Shown here: positions 26,859-35,253 of the stretch, piece by piece
Layout of the letters: the number at the start of each line of letters is the position of its first letter
How positions within the stretch are numbered: the stretch's first letter is position 1
NCBI RefSeq assembly: GCF_016653635.2
Contig: NZ_CP067420.1
Coordinates: 4,180,001 to 4,244,000 of the forward strand
DNA from: Skermanella sp. TT6
GTDB lineage: Bacteria; Pseudomonadota; Alphaproteobacteria; Azospirillales; Azospirillaceae
Length of the DNA: 64,000 bases
Direction: 5' to 3'
Notes under the pieces: model-generated
Databases searched by the model: none
What the model saw: only the letters and a program-made list of their open reading frames with translations
Told to the model about the DNA's origin: nothing
Made by a program: the position numbers and the translations under genes

Positions 26859-28156
26859 CGTCGCCCCGCTCCCGCCCCGCCCCGCGCGTCCTGTTCGTCT
26901 GCCACAACCATCCGAGCTTCCATCCCGGCGGGACGGAGATCTTCGCCCACGACCTGTTCCGCCACATGAAGGACGTGGACGGGGTCGAGGCCATGTTCCT
27001 AGCCTGCACCAACAAGGTCCACCGCGACCAGAAGCCGGGCACCAACTTCCAGACGGTCGGCCGCAGCTCGGACGAGCTGGTCCTGTGGGCCGGGCATTTC
27101 GACCGCTTCTACCAGAGCCAGATCGACCTGCACGGCATCGTCCCCGACCTCTCGACGCTGCTCCAGTCGTTCCGGCCCGACATCGTGCATATCCACCACA
27201 CCCTGCTGCTGGGCGTGGAGATGCTGTTCCTGATCCGCCGGGTGCTGCCCCGGGCGCGGATCGTCTATACCCTGCACGACTATTATCCGATCTGCGCCAA
27301 CGACGGCCAGATGGTGACGACCGACGGCCACCGGCTGTGCTCCGGCGCCTCCCCCGACGCCTGCCACCGCTGCTTCCCGGAGCGCACCCCGGACAAGTTC
27401 GTGCTGCGGGAAAAGCACCTGAAAGGCATGCTCTCGCTGGTCGACCGCTTCGTCTCGCCCAGCCATTTCCTGCGCGACCGCTACGTCGCCTGGGGCCTCC
27501 CGGCCGACCGGATCACGGTGCTGCGCAACGGCCGCCCGCCCGTGCCGGCGGAATCGGCGCCCGCCGCCGGCCAGTCCCCCGCGCGGCGCAACGTCTTCGG
27601 CTATTTCGGCAACCTCAGCCCCTACAAGGGCATCCGGGTGGCGCTCGACGCGGCGCGCATGCTGGCCGACAAGGACGAGGACTTCGTCCTCCACGTCCAT
27701 GGCGGCATGCCGTTCCAGTCCGACGCCTTCAAGGCGGAGATCGACGAGGCGGCCAAGTCCTGCGGCGGCCGGGTGATCCGCCACGGGGCCTACCGGCGGG
27801 ACGAGATGGCGCGGCTGCTGAACGCCGTGGACTGGGTGATCACGCCATCGATCTGGTGGGAGAACGCCCCCCTGGTGATCCAGGAGGCTTTCCAGCAGGG
27901 CCGACCGGTGATCTGCAGCGACATCGGCGGCATGGCCGAGGCGGTGACCGACGACCATGACGGGCTGCATTTCCGGACCGGCGACGCGGCCGACCTGGCG
28001 CGCGCGATGCGCAGGGCGATGACCCTGCCGGGCCTGTGGCAGCGCCTCGCCTCCAACATTTCGCCGGTGCAGACGGTGGCCGAGAGCGCCGCCGAGCACC
28101 GCAGCCTCTATGCCGGCCTGACGACAGCCGCGACGTTGCGGAGTTCACGACGATGA
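26855..28156 (+). CDS. Family 4 glycosyltransferase (first of two paralogues)
   Basis: 433 residues. The N-terminal Rossmann domain starts RVLFVCHNHPSFHPGGTEIF and includes DIVHIHHTLLLG and YTLHDYYPICANDGQM. A Cys pair (CHRCF) lies in the middle. The donor domain has FGYFGNLSPYKGI, SIWWENAPLVIQEAFQQGRP and IGGMAEAV. The EAF Glu and the upstream Glu form the E-x7-E nucleotide-sugar site. It is clearly paralogous to the gene at 30336. It probably adds one sugar to the locus glycan (inference). Confidence 0.9.
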   Translation: MTSPRSRPAPRVLFVCHNHPSFHPGGTEIFAHDLFRHMKDVDGVEAMFLACTNKVHRDQKPGTNFQTVGRSSDELVLWAGHFDRFYQSQIDLHGIVPDLSTLLQSFRPDIVHIHHTLLLGVEMLFLIRRVLPRARIVYTLHDYYPICANDGQMVTTDGHRLCSGASPDACHRCFPERTPDKFVLREKHLKGMLSLVDRFVSPSHFLRDRYVAWGLPADRITVLRNGRPPVPAESAPAAGQSPARRNVFGYFGNLSPYKGIRVALDAARMLADKDEDFVLHVHGGMPFQSDAFKAEIDEAAKSCGGRVIRHGAYRRDEMARLLNAVDWVITPSIWWENAPLVIQEAFQQGRPVICSDIGGMAEAVTDDHDGLHFRTGDAADLARAMRRAMTLPGLWQRLASNISPVQTVAESAAEHRSLYAGLTTAATLRSSRR

Positions 28157-30339
28157 AAGAGATCACCCCCAAAGCCGACATCCAGATCGCCGTCCTGGTG
28201 GACGAGAAGACGCTGCTGCTGTTCGGCTGGATCGACCGGGCGCTGCCGACCTCGGGAACCGCTAGCTTCTCCGAAGGCAGCGCCGCCGGCAGCTATGACG
28301 GGCATTTCTGGCACCGGGACGAGGTCTCGCAGTGGTTCGTGGCCCTGCTGCGGTTCGACAACATCGCGCAGATCCGGCCCCAGCGCCTCTCCATCACCGG
28401 GGCCGACCGGGACACCCGATACGCGATCCCGGCGATCCAGAACATCAAGATCAATCCCTGGACGCTGCTGTCCACCCTGAAGGAGGACATGCCGGAGGCG
28501 ATGCCGGTGGTGTTCGACTTCCTGCACGAGAAGCTCGGGGAGGCCGGGCCGTCCGAGCGGGTGACCCGGCTGATGCTGGCCTTTCTCCAGGCGATGGCCC
28601 AGCCCGACGGCTTCGCCGAGATCTTCGGCTGCATGACCGGCCTGGGCGCCCTGGTGCAGGGCTGGTCGTTCAGCCTCGCCGCCGGCGAGCGCGACCTGAT
28701 CGTGGAAACCGACGGCTGCCTCACCTTCCCGAGCACGGTCGGCAGCTTCGAGCGGTCCGATCTGCCGTCCACCGCGCGCGGCGTGCTGGGCGTCCTGCAC
28801 GGTGCCGACACCCTGGACCTGCCGGCGATCCGCCGGATCTACCACAAGGCCGCCAAGGGCTGGTGCTACCTGGAGATCTTCGAGAACCGCACTCTCCTGA
28901 CCGACCGGAGCGCGGTTCCGCACCTGCGCGCGATGCTGCCGACGCTGACCGGCGAACCGGCCGTGCTGCGCGCGCTGAAGCGCCTGTCCAACGCCCAGTA
29001 CGAGGGCTTCGAGACGATCAGCCGGCTGGAACTGCCGGTCCGCGTCGGCCTTGACACCGCCGTCCGGGTTCCGGGCGCCGGGACCCTGGTGACCGGTTGG
29101 GTGCTCGACCCCGACCGCCATGTCTCCGCGATCACCCTGAAGGGCATCGGGCTGTCGGCGCGGATCGACCAGGACTGGTGCCGCACCAACCGCCGCGACG
29201 TCAGCGAGGCCTTCGCCGCCGACGCCCTGTTCGCCGGCAAGATCGTGCCCGGCCAGGACGCCCACGGCTTCCTCGCCTTCGTGCCGGAACCCGCCGCCTG
29301 CGCCGACCAGCCCGAGCGCTACCTGGAACTGTCGCTCAGCGACGATTCCTGCGCCTTCGTGCCCGTGCCGACATCCCGCGCCGGCACCCCGGCGCTGCGC
29401 CGCCTGCTGTCCGCCGTCAACCTGAACGATCCCGCCGCGGAGACCATCATCTCCCGGCACATCGGCCCGCTGGTCCAAGCGGCCGGCCGCGCGCCGGTCG
29501 CCTCGGAGATCACCGTCCCGGCCTACGCCATGGGCGTCCTCCAGGCGGCTCCCCGGCTGTCCGTCGTCATCCCGGTCGCCGACGGGCGCGACGACATCGA
29601 CGTCGTCCTGGCGAAGCTGGCGGTGGACCGGGACTTCGACGGGACCGAGATCGTCATCGCGGCCGGCGCCGCCGCCCACGAGCGGCTGTCCCCCTCGCTC
29701 CGGCGCTACGCCGACTTCTACGGCCTCTCGATCCGGCTGATCCCCTGCCCCCATGCCCACGACGCCTACCAGGCGATGGACGAGGGGGTCCGGCATGCCG
29801 CCTCCGACATGCTGCTGCTGCTCTCGCCCTCCGTGCTGCCGACCGCCGCCGGCTGGCTGTCGAAGCTGGAGCGGGCCTGCAAGGCCTTCGGCAGGACCGC
29901 CATGCTCAGCCCGACGCTGCTCTACGAGGACTACTCGATCCGGTTCGCCGGCATCCAGCGGATCAGCGCCGACTCGGCCGTGTCGCAGTATGCCGGCTAT
30001 TCGCGCGACTGGCTGAAGGGCCGCGAGATCGCCACGGTGCAGGCCGCCTCGACCGACTGCGCGCTGCTTCCCCGCGCCGCCTTCCTGGAAGCCGGCGGGT
30101 TCAGCCGGGACTTCGTCGGGTCCGACTACAAGGGCGTGGATTTCTGCCTGAAGCTGCGCGCGGCCGGCCATGCCTGCCTGTGGCTGCCGACGGTCGAGCT
30201 GATCGCGCTGGACGAGGGCCCGCGCGACCAGGCCCAGGAATACTGGCTCCAGACCGGCAGCCTCGTCGACCGCTGGGGGTTCGAGCGCAAATGGCCCCGC
30301 CTCCACTCCACCCACACGCTCGGGAGCGTTGACCGATGA
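28153..30339 (+). CDS. Degenerate family 2 glycosyltransferase-like protein with G-W modules
   Basis: 728 residues with the same layout as the protein at 23668: N-terminal region (with LLLFGWIDRALP at about 22), a G-W module at about 310 (TLVTGWVLDPDRHVSAITLK ... HGFLAFVPEP), and a GT2-like domain from ~467 (LSVVIPVADG, LSPTLLYEDYSIRFAG, STDCALLPRAAF, GSDYKGVDFCLKLRAAG). Where the paralogue has LNSDV, this one has LSPSV, so the metal-binding acidic motif is missing. It may be a non-catalytic partner or a shifted enzyme (inference). ATGA overlaps on both sides. Confidence 0.8.
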   Translation: MKEITPKADIQIAVLVDEKTLLLFGWIDRALPTSGTASFSEGSAAGSYDGHFWHRDEVSQWFVALLRFDNIAQIRPQRLSITGADRDTRYAIPAIQNIKINPWTLLSTLKEDMPEAMPVVFDFLHEKLGEAGPSERVTRLMLAFLQAMAQPDGFAEIFGCMTGLGALVQGWSFSLAAGERDLIVETDGCLTFPSTVGSFERSDLPSTARGVLGVLHGADTLDLPAIRRIYHKAAKGWCYLEIFENRTLLTDRSAVPHLRAMLPTLTGEPAVLRALKRLSNAQYEGFETISRLELPVRVGLDTAVRVPGAGTLVTGWVLDPDRHVSAITLKGIGLSARIDQDWCRTNRRDVSEAFAADALFAGKIVPGQDAHGFLAFVPEPAACADQPERYLELSLSDDSCAFVPVPTSRAGTPALRRLLSAVNLNDPAAETIISRHIGPLVQAAGRAPVASEITVPAYAMGVLQAAPRLSVVIPVADGRDDIDVVLAKLAVDRDFDGTEIVIAAGAAAHERLSPSLRRYADFYGLSIRLIPCPHAHDAYQAMDEGVRHAASDMLLLLSPSVLPTAAGWLSKLERACKAFGRTAMLSPTLLYEDYSIRFAGIQRISADSAVSQYAGYSRDWLKGREIATVQAASTDCALLPRAAFLEAGGFSRDFVGSDYKGVDFCLKLRAAGHACLWLPTVELIALDEGPRDQAQEYWLQTGSLVDRWGFERKWPRLHSTHTLGSVDR

Positions 30340-31700
30340 CCGTCACCGACAGCGTCAAGAGGGACAAGCGAGTCCTCATCATCAGCCACGGCCACCCGAC
30401 CTTCTCGCTCGGCGGCGGCGAGGTGGCGTCCTACAACCTGTTCAACGGCATCCACGACCTGCCGGGCTGGGAAAGCTTCTATCTCGCCCGCGTCGGCCCG
30501 CCGGTCAACCGTCACAGGGACAGCGCCCTGATGAGCCTTCGCCAGAAGGAGCGCGAGATCCTCTACTACGCCAACGACTACGACCATTTCCGCTGCTCGA
30601 ACCGGAACCTGCCCGGCCTGCGCCAGGACTTCGTCCGCTACGTGGTGGACCTCCAGCCCGACGTGATCAATTTCCACCACTTCCTGGGCCTGGGCGTGGA
30701 GACGATCTTCGCGATCAAGCAGGCGCTGCCCCGGATCCCGGTCGTGGTGACCTTCCACGAATACCTGTCGATCTGCCACCATCACGGCCAGATGGTGAAG
30801 ACCAGCCGCAACGCCCTGTGCTACCGCTCCTCGCCGGCGGAATGCACCGGCTGCTTCCCCCACATCCCGGAAAGCCAGTTCTTCAAGCGAGAGGCCTTCC
30901 TCAAGACCTTCCTGGAGATGGCGGACTTCTATGTCAGCCCGAGCGAGTTCCTGATCGACCGCTATGTCGATTGGGGACTGCCGCGCGAGAAGTTCCGGAT
31001 GATCGAGAACGGCCTGACGGTCGAGGACATCGTCCCGCCCCGTCCCCTGCCCAAGGGCGGCCGGCGCAACCGCTTCGGCTTCTTCGGCCAGGTCTCCGAG
31101 TTCAAGGGCCTGCACGTGCTGGTCGAGGCGGTATCCCGGGTCTCCGACAAGGACTGGGGCGACGACAGCGCGCTGATGATCTTCGGCGGCAATCTGGAAC
31201 GCCAGCCCGAGGCCTTCCAGAAGAAGTTCAACGAATTGACGGAGAAGGCCGGCAACCGCGTCCGCTTCTACGGCAGCTACCGCTCGGCGGAACTGCCCAG
31301 CCTGATGAAGGACGTGGACTGGCTGATCATCCCGTCGATCTGGTGGGAGAACTCGCCGGTCGTGATCCAGGAAGCCTTCCTGCATGGCCGCCCGATCATC
31401 GCCAGCAACATCGGCGGCATGGCGGAGAAGGTCACCCACAACGTGGACGGCCTGCATTTCCGCAATGCCAGCGTGGAGGATCTGGTCGACCGCCTGACCG
31501 ACGTGCTCCGCACCCCGGACCTGTGGGACCGGCTGCGCGCCCGGATCAAGCGGCCGATCGACCGGCAGGAATGCGCCCGCCGGCACACCGAAATCTTCAA
31601 CGCCCTGCTCGGCGCCTCCGCCGGCCAGGACACTCCGGCCAAACCCGCCGCGGCGCAGGGCACCCAGGTCCTGGACCGCGCCGTGGCCCAACCCCTCTAG
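30336..31700 (+). CDS. Family 4 glycosyltransferase (second paralogue)
   Basis: 454 residues. It starts with VLIISHGHPTFSLGGGEVAS (glycine-rich acceptor loop). It has INFHHFLGLGVETIF, FHEYLSICHHHGQMV, a CTGCF Cys pair, FGFFGQVSEFKGLHVL, SIWWENSPVVIQEAFLHGRP and IGGMAEKV. Each motif lines up with the GT4 at 26855, so the two arose by duplication. The Ala/Pro-rich C-tail is unique. It overlaps the preceding GT2-like gene by ATGA and is followed after 52 bases by the pyruvyltransferase gene. Confidence 0.9.
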   Translation: MTVTDSVKRDKRVLIISHGHPTFSLGGGEVASYNLFNGIHDLPGWESFYLARVGPPVNRHRDSALMSLRQKEREILYYANDYDHFRCSNRNLPGLRQDFVRYVVDLQPDVINFHHFLGLGVETIFAIKQALPRIPVVVTFHEYLSICHHHGQMVKTSRNALCYRSSPAECTGCFPHIPESQFFKREAFLKTFLEMADFYVSPSEFLIDRYVDWGLPREKFRMIENGLTVEDIVPPRPLPKGGRRNRFGFFGQVSEFKGLHVLVEAVSRVSDKDWGDDSALMIFGGNLERQPEAFQKKFNELTEKAGNRVRFYGSYRSAELPSLMKDVDWLIIPSIWWENSPVVIQEAFLHGRPIIASNIGGMAEKVTHNVDGLHFRNASVEDLVDRLTDVLRTPDLWDRLRARIKRPIDRQECARRHTEIFNALLGASAGQDTPAKPAAAQGTQVLDRAVAQPL

Positions 31701-31752
31701 ACCTTCCGAACCGCCGCTTCCAACCTGTCAAAAAGTCACCAGGAGAAATCCC

Positions 31753-32934
31753 TTGGCCAAGATCCTCGTCATGATCCCGTCGGGCGAAGTCTATAACCAC
31801 GACTGCGTCCGCTGGTACGAGTACCAGCAGGTCCAGAAGCACATCGACCACTATCACAACATCGGCGACGCCTTCGTCTTCGACTCCTCGCTGAAGCTGC
31901 TGAACTACGACAAGCTCGACGTCCTGGCGATCCGCAACGTCAAGCCGGGCGACGTCGAGCGCTACAACGCCGAATACGACTATGTCTTCCTGCGCGGCTC
32001 GAACTACATCCACAGCCATATGGACTGGGAGAACGCCGAGCAGGTCCTGCCCAAGCTGAAGATCCCGATCCTCGCCTTCGGCGTCGGCGCGCAGGCCCCC
32101 GTGGAAGGCAAGCTCCAGCTGTCCGACCAGAGCAAGCGGATCTGGAGCATCATCGCCGACAAGTCGGCGTCGCTCGGCGTGCGCGGCACCTACACCGCCG
32201 AGGTGCTGTGGGACCTGGGCATCAAGAACGTCCGGATCGTCGGCTGCCCGACCGCCTTCCGCAACAACGACCCCGACCTGCGCATCGACCTGCCGCCGCT
32301 CGACGAGGTGAAGAAGGTCGGCTTCACCATGCGACGCGAGGTCTCGGCCGCCTACGCCCAGAACATCGAGACCTATCTGACGCGCCACCGCGACGTGGTC
32401 AAGGAGATGGCGCGCCGGTTCGACATCGTCATGATGATGCAGGGCGAGGTCGAGGAGAAGAAGCTGCTCTGGGGCACCGACGATCAGAAGGCCCATGCCC
32501 TGGCCGAGCTGAAGAACAATGGCTGGATCGGCAAGTGGTTCCTCGATGCCGAGATGGAGGAGCTCTACAAGACCAAGCTGTGGTACTCGGACGTCGTCTC
32601 CGACTACGAGGACCTGGTGCGGTCCAAGGACCTCGTGCTGGGCTACCGCCTGCACGGCAACCTGATGGCGCTCGCCAACCGCACCCCGTCGATCTATTTC
32701 AGCTACGACAGCCGGACCGTGGAGTTCGCCGAGACCTTCGCGATCCCCTGCTACGACGTTTTCTCGCAGAAGCCCTTCGTGCTGGAGGAATACTGGGACC
32801 AGGCGCGGTTCGAACGCTTCAACCGCACCTATTACCAGCGCTTCCGCGACATGCGCGCCTTCCTCGACGAGAACTTCATCGACCACAAGATGCACCACGG
32901 CGTCGCGCGCCCCCGCCGGCTCCAGGTGGCGTGA
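31753..32934 (+). CDS. Polysaccharide pyruvyl transferase family protein
   Basis: 393 residues starting with TTG behind a strong AGGAGA site (31741-31746). N-terminal MAKILVMIPSGEVYNHDC, central FLRGSNYIHSH and ILAFGVGAQAP, LGVRGTYTAEVL, then GYRLHGNLMALANRTPSIYF near the C-terminus; this last R-x-H-G stretch is a family signature. Known members transfer pyruvate ketals from phosphoenolpyruvate to sugars, adding negative charge. Last enzyme of the glycan set; a 23-nt palindrome follows its stop and may end the transcript. Confidence 0.85.
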   Translation: MAKILVMIPSGEVYNHDCVRWYEYQQVQKHIDHYHNIGDAFVFDSSLKLLNYDKLDVLAIRNVKPGDVERYNAEYDYVFLRGSNYIHSHMDWENAEQVLPKLKIPILAFGVGAQAPVEGKLQLSDQSKRIWSIIADKSASLGVRGTYTAEVLWDLGIKNVRIVGCPTAFRNNDPDLRIDLPPLDEVKKVGFTMRREVSAAYAQNIETYLTRHRDVVKEMARRFDIVMMMQGEVEEKKLLWGTDDQKAHALAELKNNGWIGKWFLDAEMEELYKTKLWYSDVVSDYEDLVRSKDLVLGYRLHGNLMALANRTPSIYFSYDSRTVEFAETFAIPCYDVFSQKPFVLEEYWDQARFERFNRTYYQRFRDMRAFLDENFIDHKMHHGVARPRRLQVA

Positions 32935-32944
32935 CGTCGTCGTC

Positions 32945-32967
32945 ATGCGCGGGTCAAGCCCGCGCAT
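32945..32967. repeat. 23-nt intergenic palindrome (9-5-9)
   Basis: ATGCGCGGG-TCAAG-CCCGCGCAT, a perfect 9-bp stem with 5-nt loop, just after the pyruvyltransferase stop. It belongs to the same family as the units at 57149, 57208, 58993, 61506 and 61565. Such palindromes are common between alphaproteobacterial genes; it may act as a terminator here. Confidence 0.8.
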
Positions 32968-33006
32968 GACGAGGAAAGGACGCGACGTAGGCCGGCTGGA
33001 GATATG

Positions 33007-33188
33007 CCCGATCAGGTTGGACCGCTCCGGTCCTCGCAGCCGGCCGTTCCCCTCGCCGCACCGTGTTGCGCCATGGGCGCAACCTACGGCCCGATGCAGG
33101 GCGGAGGTGATGCGGGCCGCCGATCGTAGGTTGCGCCCATGGCGCAACGCGTCGGATCAGCCGTCTCGGGCGGATCGATCTGACCGGG
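33007..33188 (+). repeat. Dispersed ~180-bp inverted-repeat element, copy B
   Basis: The best-preserved copy. Internal 24-nt arms at 33065-33088 and 33125-33148 are mutual reverse complements (core GTTGCGCCATGGGCGCAACC). The ends CCCGATCAGG and CTGACCGGG are imperfect inverted repeats. It aligns along its full length with the reverse of 8654-8835 and with 38660-38799. It fills most of the 329-base gap before the tail-anchored protein gene; nothing else is seen there. Confidence 0.8.
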
Positions 33189-33263
33189 TGCCGCTTCGCT
33201 TTACCCGACCTACAGGCTCCAGACGCTGCCGCCACGCACTTGTCCCCAGTACGGGAATTCCGA

Positions 33264-33968
33264 ATGTCCGCAGTGCTACAAACGCTCGCCCCCCAGCCAC
33301 TCGTCCCGCAGCCGGCCGACATCGACGGCCGCATCGACGCCATCGCCGCGGGCCGGCTCTATGGCTGGGCCTGGGACCGCGCCCGGCCGGCCGACCACCT
33401 GGAGGTGGAGATCCGGGTCGGCGACCGGCTGGTCGCCAAGGTCTTCGCCAACCAGCCGCGCGACGACCTCAAGGCCAACGGCGTCGGCGACGGTTGCCAC
33501 GCTTTCGAAACGGTGCTCGACCTTGCCGAAGGCGAAGTGCCAACCGCGCTCGCCCGCTCTCCCGTCACCGGCGAGACGGTTCCGCTGAGGCTGCCGTCCG
33601 ACGTCGAAGCCGTGACCGAGAGCGTCCTCGGCCCCACGCTGCTCCGCATGTCCGCCCTGATGGACGCGACCCAGCGCAACCAGCAGACGGTCCTGCGCGG
33701 CCTTCGCGAACTGCTCAAGCAGGGGCAGGCCGCTCCGGGTGCGGACCAGCGCCTCGATGCGCTGGCGGAGGCCCAGGAGGCCCTTCGGCAGCAGGTCGGC
33801 GGGATCGAGGTGTTCCTGCTGCGGATCGACGAAAGCCTGCACGAGCTGAACAACAGCCTCAAGCAGCGCCCCGCCGCCAGCCCGCACAAGGGAGTATGGA
33901 TCGCAATGGGCGTACTTGCCGCCTGCACCATGGCACTGGGCGCCGCTGTCGTCTTCATGAAGATCTGA
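33264..33968 (+). CDS. Tail-anchored protein with N-terminal G-W module
   Basis: 234 residues. The N-terminal module (about 20-100) has GRLYGWAWDRARP, HLEVEIRVGDRLVAKVF and GDGCHAFETVLDL. A coiled-coil-prone region follows (about 115-200, TQRNQQTVLRGLRELLKQ). One C-terminal membrane helix (WIAMGVLAACTMALGAAVVF) ends in MKI, so most of the protein is cytoplasmic. The G-W module matches those in the GT2 proteins upstream, linking it to the same locus. It may scaffold the glycosyltransferases at the membrane (inference). ATG at 33264 has GGGAA upstream. Confidence 0.7.
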   Translation: MSAVLQTLAPQPLVPQPADIDGRIDAIAAGRLYGWAWDRARPADHLEVEIRVGDRLVAKVFANQPRDDLKANGVGDGCHAFETVLDLAEGEVPTALARSPVTGETVPLRLPSDVEAVTESVLGPTLLRMSALMDATQRNQQTVLRGLRELLKQGQAAPGADQRLDALAEAQEALRQQVGGIEVFLLRIDESLHELNNSLKQRPAASPHKGVWIAMGVLAACTMALGAAVVFMKI

Positions 33969-34094
33969 CAACCTGCACGACGCCGGGACTCGATCCATCG
34001 CACGCCAAAGGGATATTGCTTTTTATCTAACCCGATAGGACTATGCGATTAGCCAATTCGGTTGGATTTATGCAACTCAATACTATGGTGTGCG

Positions 34095-34694
34095 ATGACA
34101 GGAACCACCGGCGGCCCCAATGCCGACAAGCGCGTCTCTCCCAACGGCCTGACCTTCCTCTACAATCGGGAAGCGCAGAAGAACGTCAGCAACAAGCCCC
34201 ATTGGCCCGGCGGCAGCAGCGGCGTGACGCTCGGGCCGGGCTATGATCTCGGCCACCGGACCGCGGCCCAGATCGTCGCCGACCTGACCAACATCGGCGT
34301 CTCCGCCGCCGCGGCGCAGACCCTGTCCCTGGCGGCGGGCAAGACCGGCGAGGACGCCAAGGCCTTCGTCCAGGCCAACTCCGGCGCCGTGACCCTGACC
34401 CAGGCGCAGGAGGAGGCGCTGCTCAACATCGCCCTTCCGCCCTACGAGAAGGACGTCAAGACCTACGTCAAGGTCGCGGTGAACCAGAACCAGTTCGACG
34501 CGATGGTGTCGCTCGACTACAATATCGGCGGCGGCAACTTCAAGAACAGCTCCGTCGTCGCCAACATCAACAAGGGCGACTTCGCCGCCGCGGCGGAAAG
34601 CTTCAAGCTCTGGAACAAGTCGGGCGGCCAGGTGGTCCAGGGCCTCGTCAACCGGCGCAACCTTGAAGTGGAACTGTTCAACACGCCCGTGTAA
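34095..34694 (+). CDS. Pesticin/phage-type lysozyme (muramidase)
   Basis: 199 residues. NGLTFLYNREAQ supplies the likely catalytic Glu, and GVTLGPGYDLGHRT has Thr and Asp six residues apart, as in the pesticin lysozyme domain. NQNQFDAMVSLDYNIGGG is the matching helix of T4-like lysozymes. It would cleave the glycan backbone of peptidoglycan. There is no signal peptide or membrane segment, and no holin or phage genes nearby. The start is uncertain (TTG at 34062 is in frame). A lipoprotein gene follows 42 bases later on the same strand. Confidence 0.78.
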   Translation: MTGTTGGPNADKRVSPNGLTFLYNREAQKNVSNKPHWPGGSSGVTLGPGYDLGHRTAAQIVADLTNIGVSAAAAQTLSLAAGKTGEDAKAFVQANSGAVTLTQAQEEALLNIALPPYEKDVKTYVKVAVNQNQFDAMVSLDYNIGGGNFKNSSVVANINKGDFAAAAESFKLWNKSGGQVVQGLVNRRNLEVELFNTPV

Positions 34695-34736
34695 GGTCCC
34701 GGTCTCTGCATCGATGCGTGACGGGAGCCTTCGGCG

Positions 34737-35228
34737 ATGATCATCGGGAACGCGGCAAGAGCATGGGCGCCCCTGGCCGCCGCGTTCCTGCTGGCGGGCT
34801 GCGCGGCCGATGCCGCGCCCGCGGGCTCCGGTCAGGTGCCGCCGGCCCTCGCCGGCACCTGGTCGGCATCGTCGGCCAAGGTCGATACGGTGGGCGTGGC
34901 CGCCTATCTGCCGGACGATCCCGCCCTGCTGGGCCTGCGCCTCCACGTCGCCGGCGACAGCCTCGCCATGGATGGCCACACCTGCAAGTCGCCGGCCGTC
35001 GCGACGGAAACCCTGACCCTGCGGACCCTGATCGAGGAAACCTACGAAACCTCGCCCGACGCCATGGGCGTCGCGTCCGCGGACGTTCCGCAGCCGACCC
35101 ATTTCATCACCTGCGGAAGCGGCGATATCGGTCCCTCCTACGACCGGGGCTCCTGGATCGCCCAGCTGTCGCCCGACCTCATCGCCATGAGCTGGTTCGA
35201 CGGCGTCCTGCTCATCCTGAAACGCTGA
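34737..35228 (+). CDS. Lipoprotein of unknown function next to the lysozyme gene
   Basis: 163 residues. Signal peptide with lipobox LLAGC (Cys at about 22). The mature part has two more cysteines (HTCKSP and FITCGSG), which could form a disulfide, and beta-rich sequence ending LIAMSWFDGVLLILKR. GGGAG lies 8 bases before ATG. I do not recognise a family. Its place directly behind a leaderless muramidase gene suggests a periplasmic inhibitor or immunity protein, but this is only inferred from position. Confidence 0.7.
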   Translation: MIIGNAARAWAPLAAAFLLAGCAADAAPAGSGQVPPALAGTWSASSAKVDTVGVAAYLPDDPALLGLRLHVAGDSLAMDGHTCKSPAVATETLTLRTLIEETYETSPDAMGVASADVPQPTHFITCGSGDIGPSYDRGSWIAQLSPDLIAMSWFDGVLLILKR

Positions 35229-35253
35229 CAGCCCTCCGGCATCCTCCGACCCC

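Noticed and set aside
34062-34694. Lysozyme gene as part of a prophage
   Set aside because: No integrase, holin, tail or capsid genes are near; neighbours are glycan and signalling genes.
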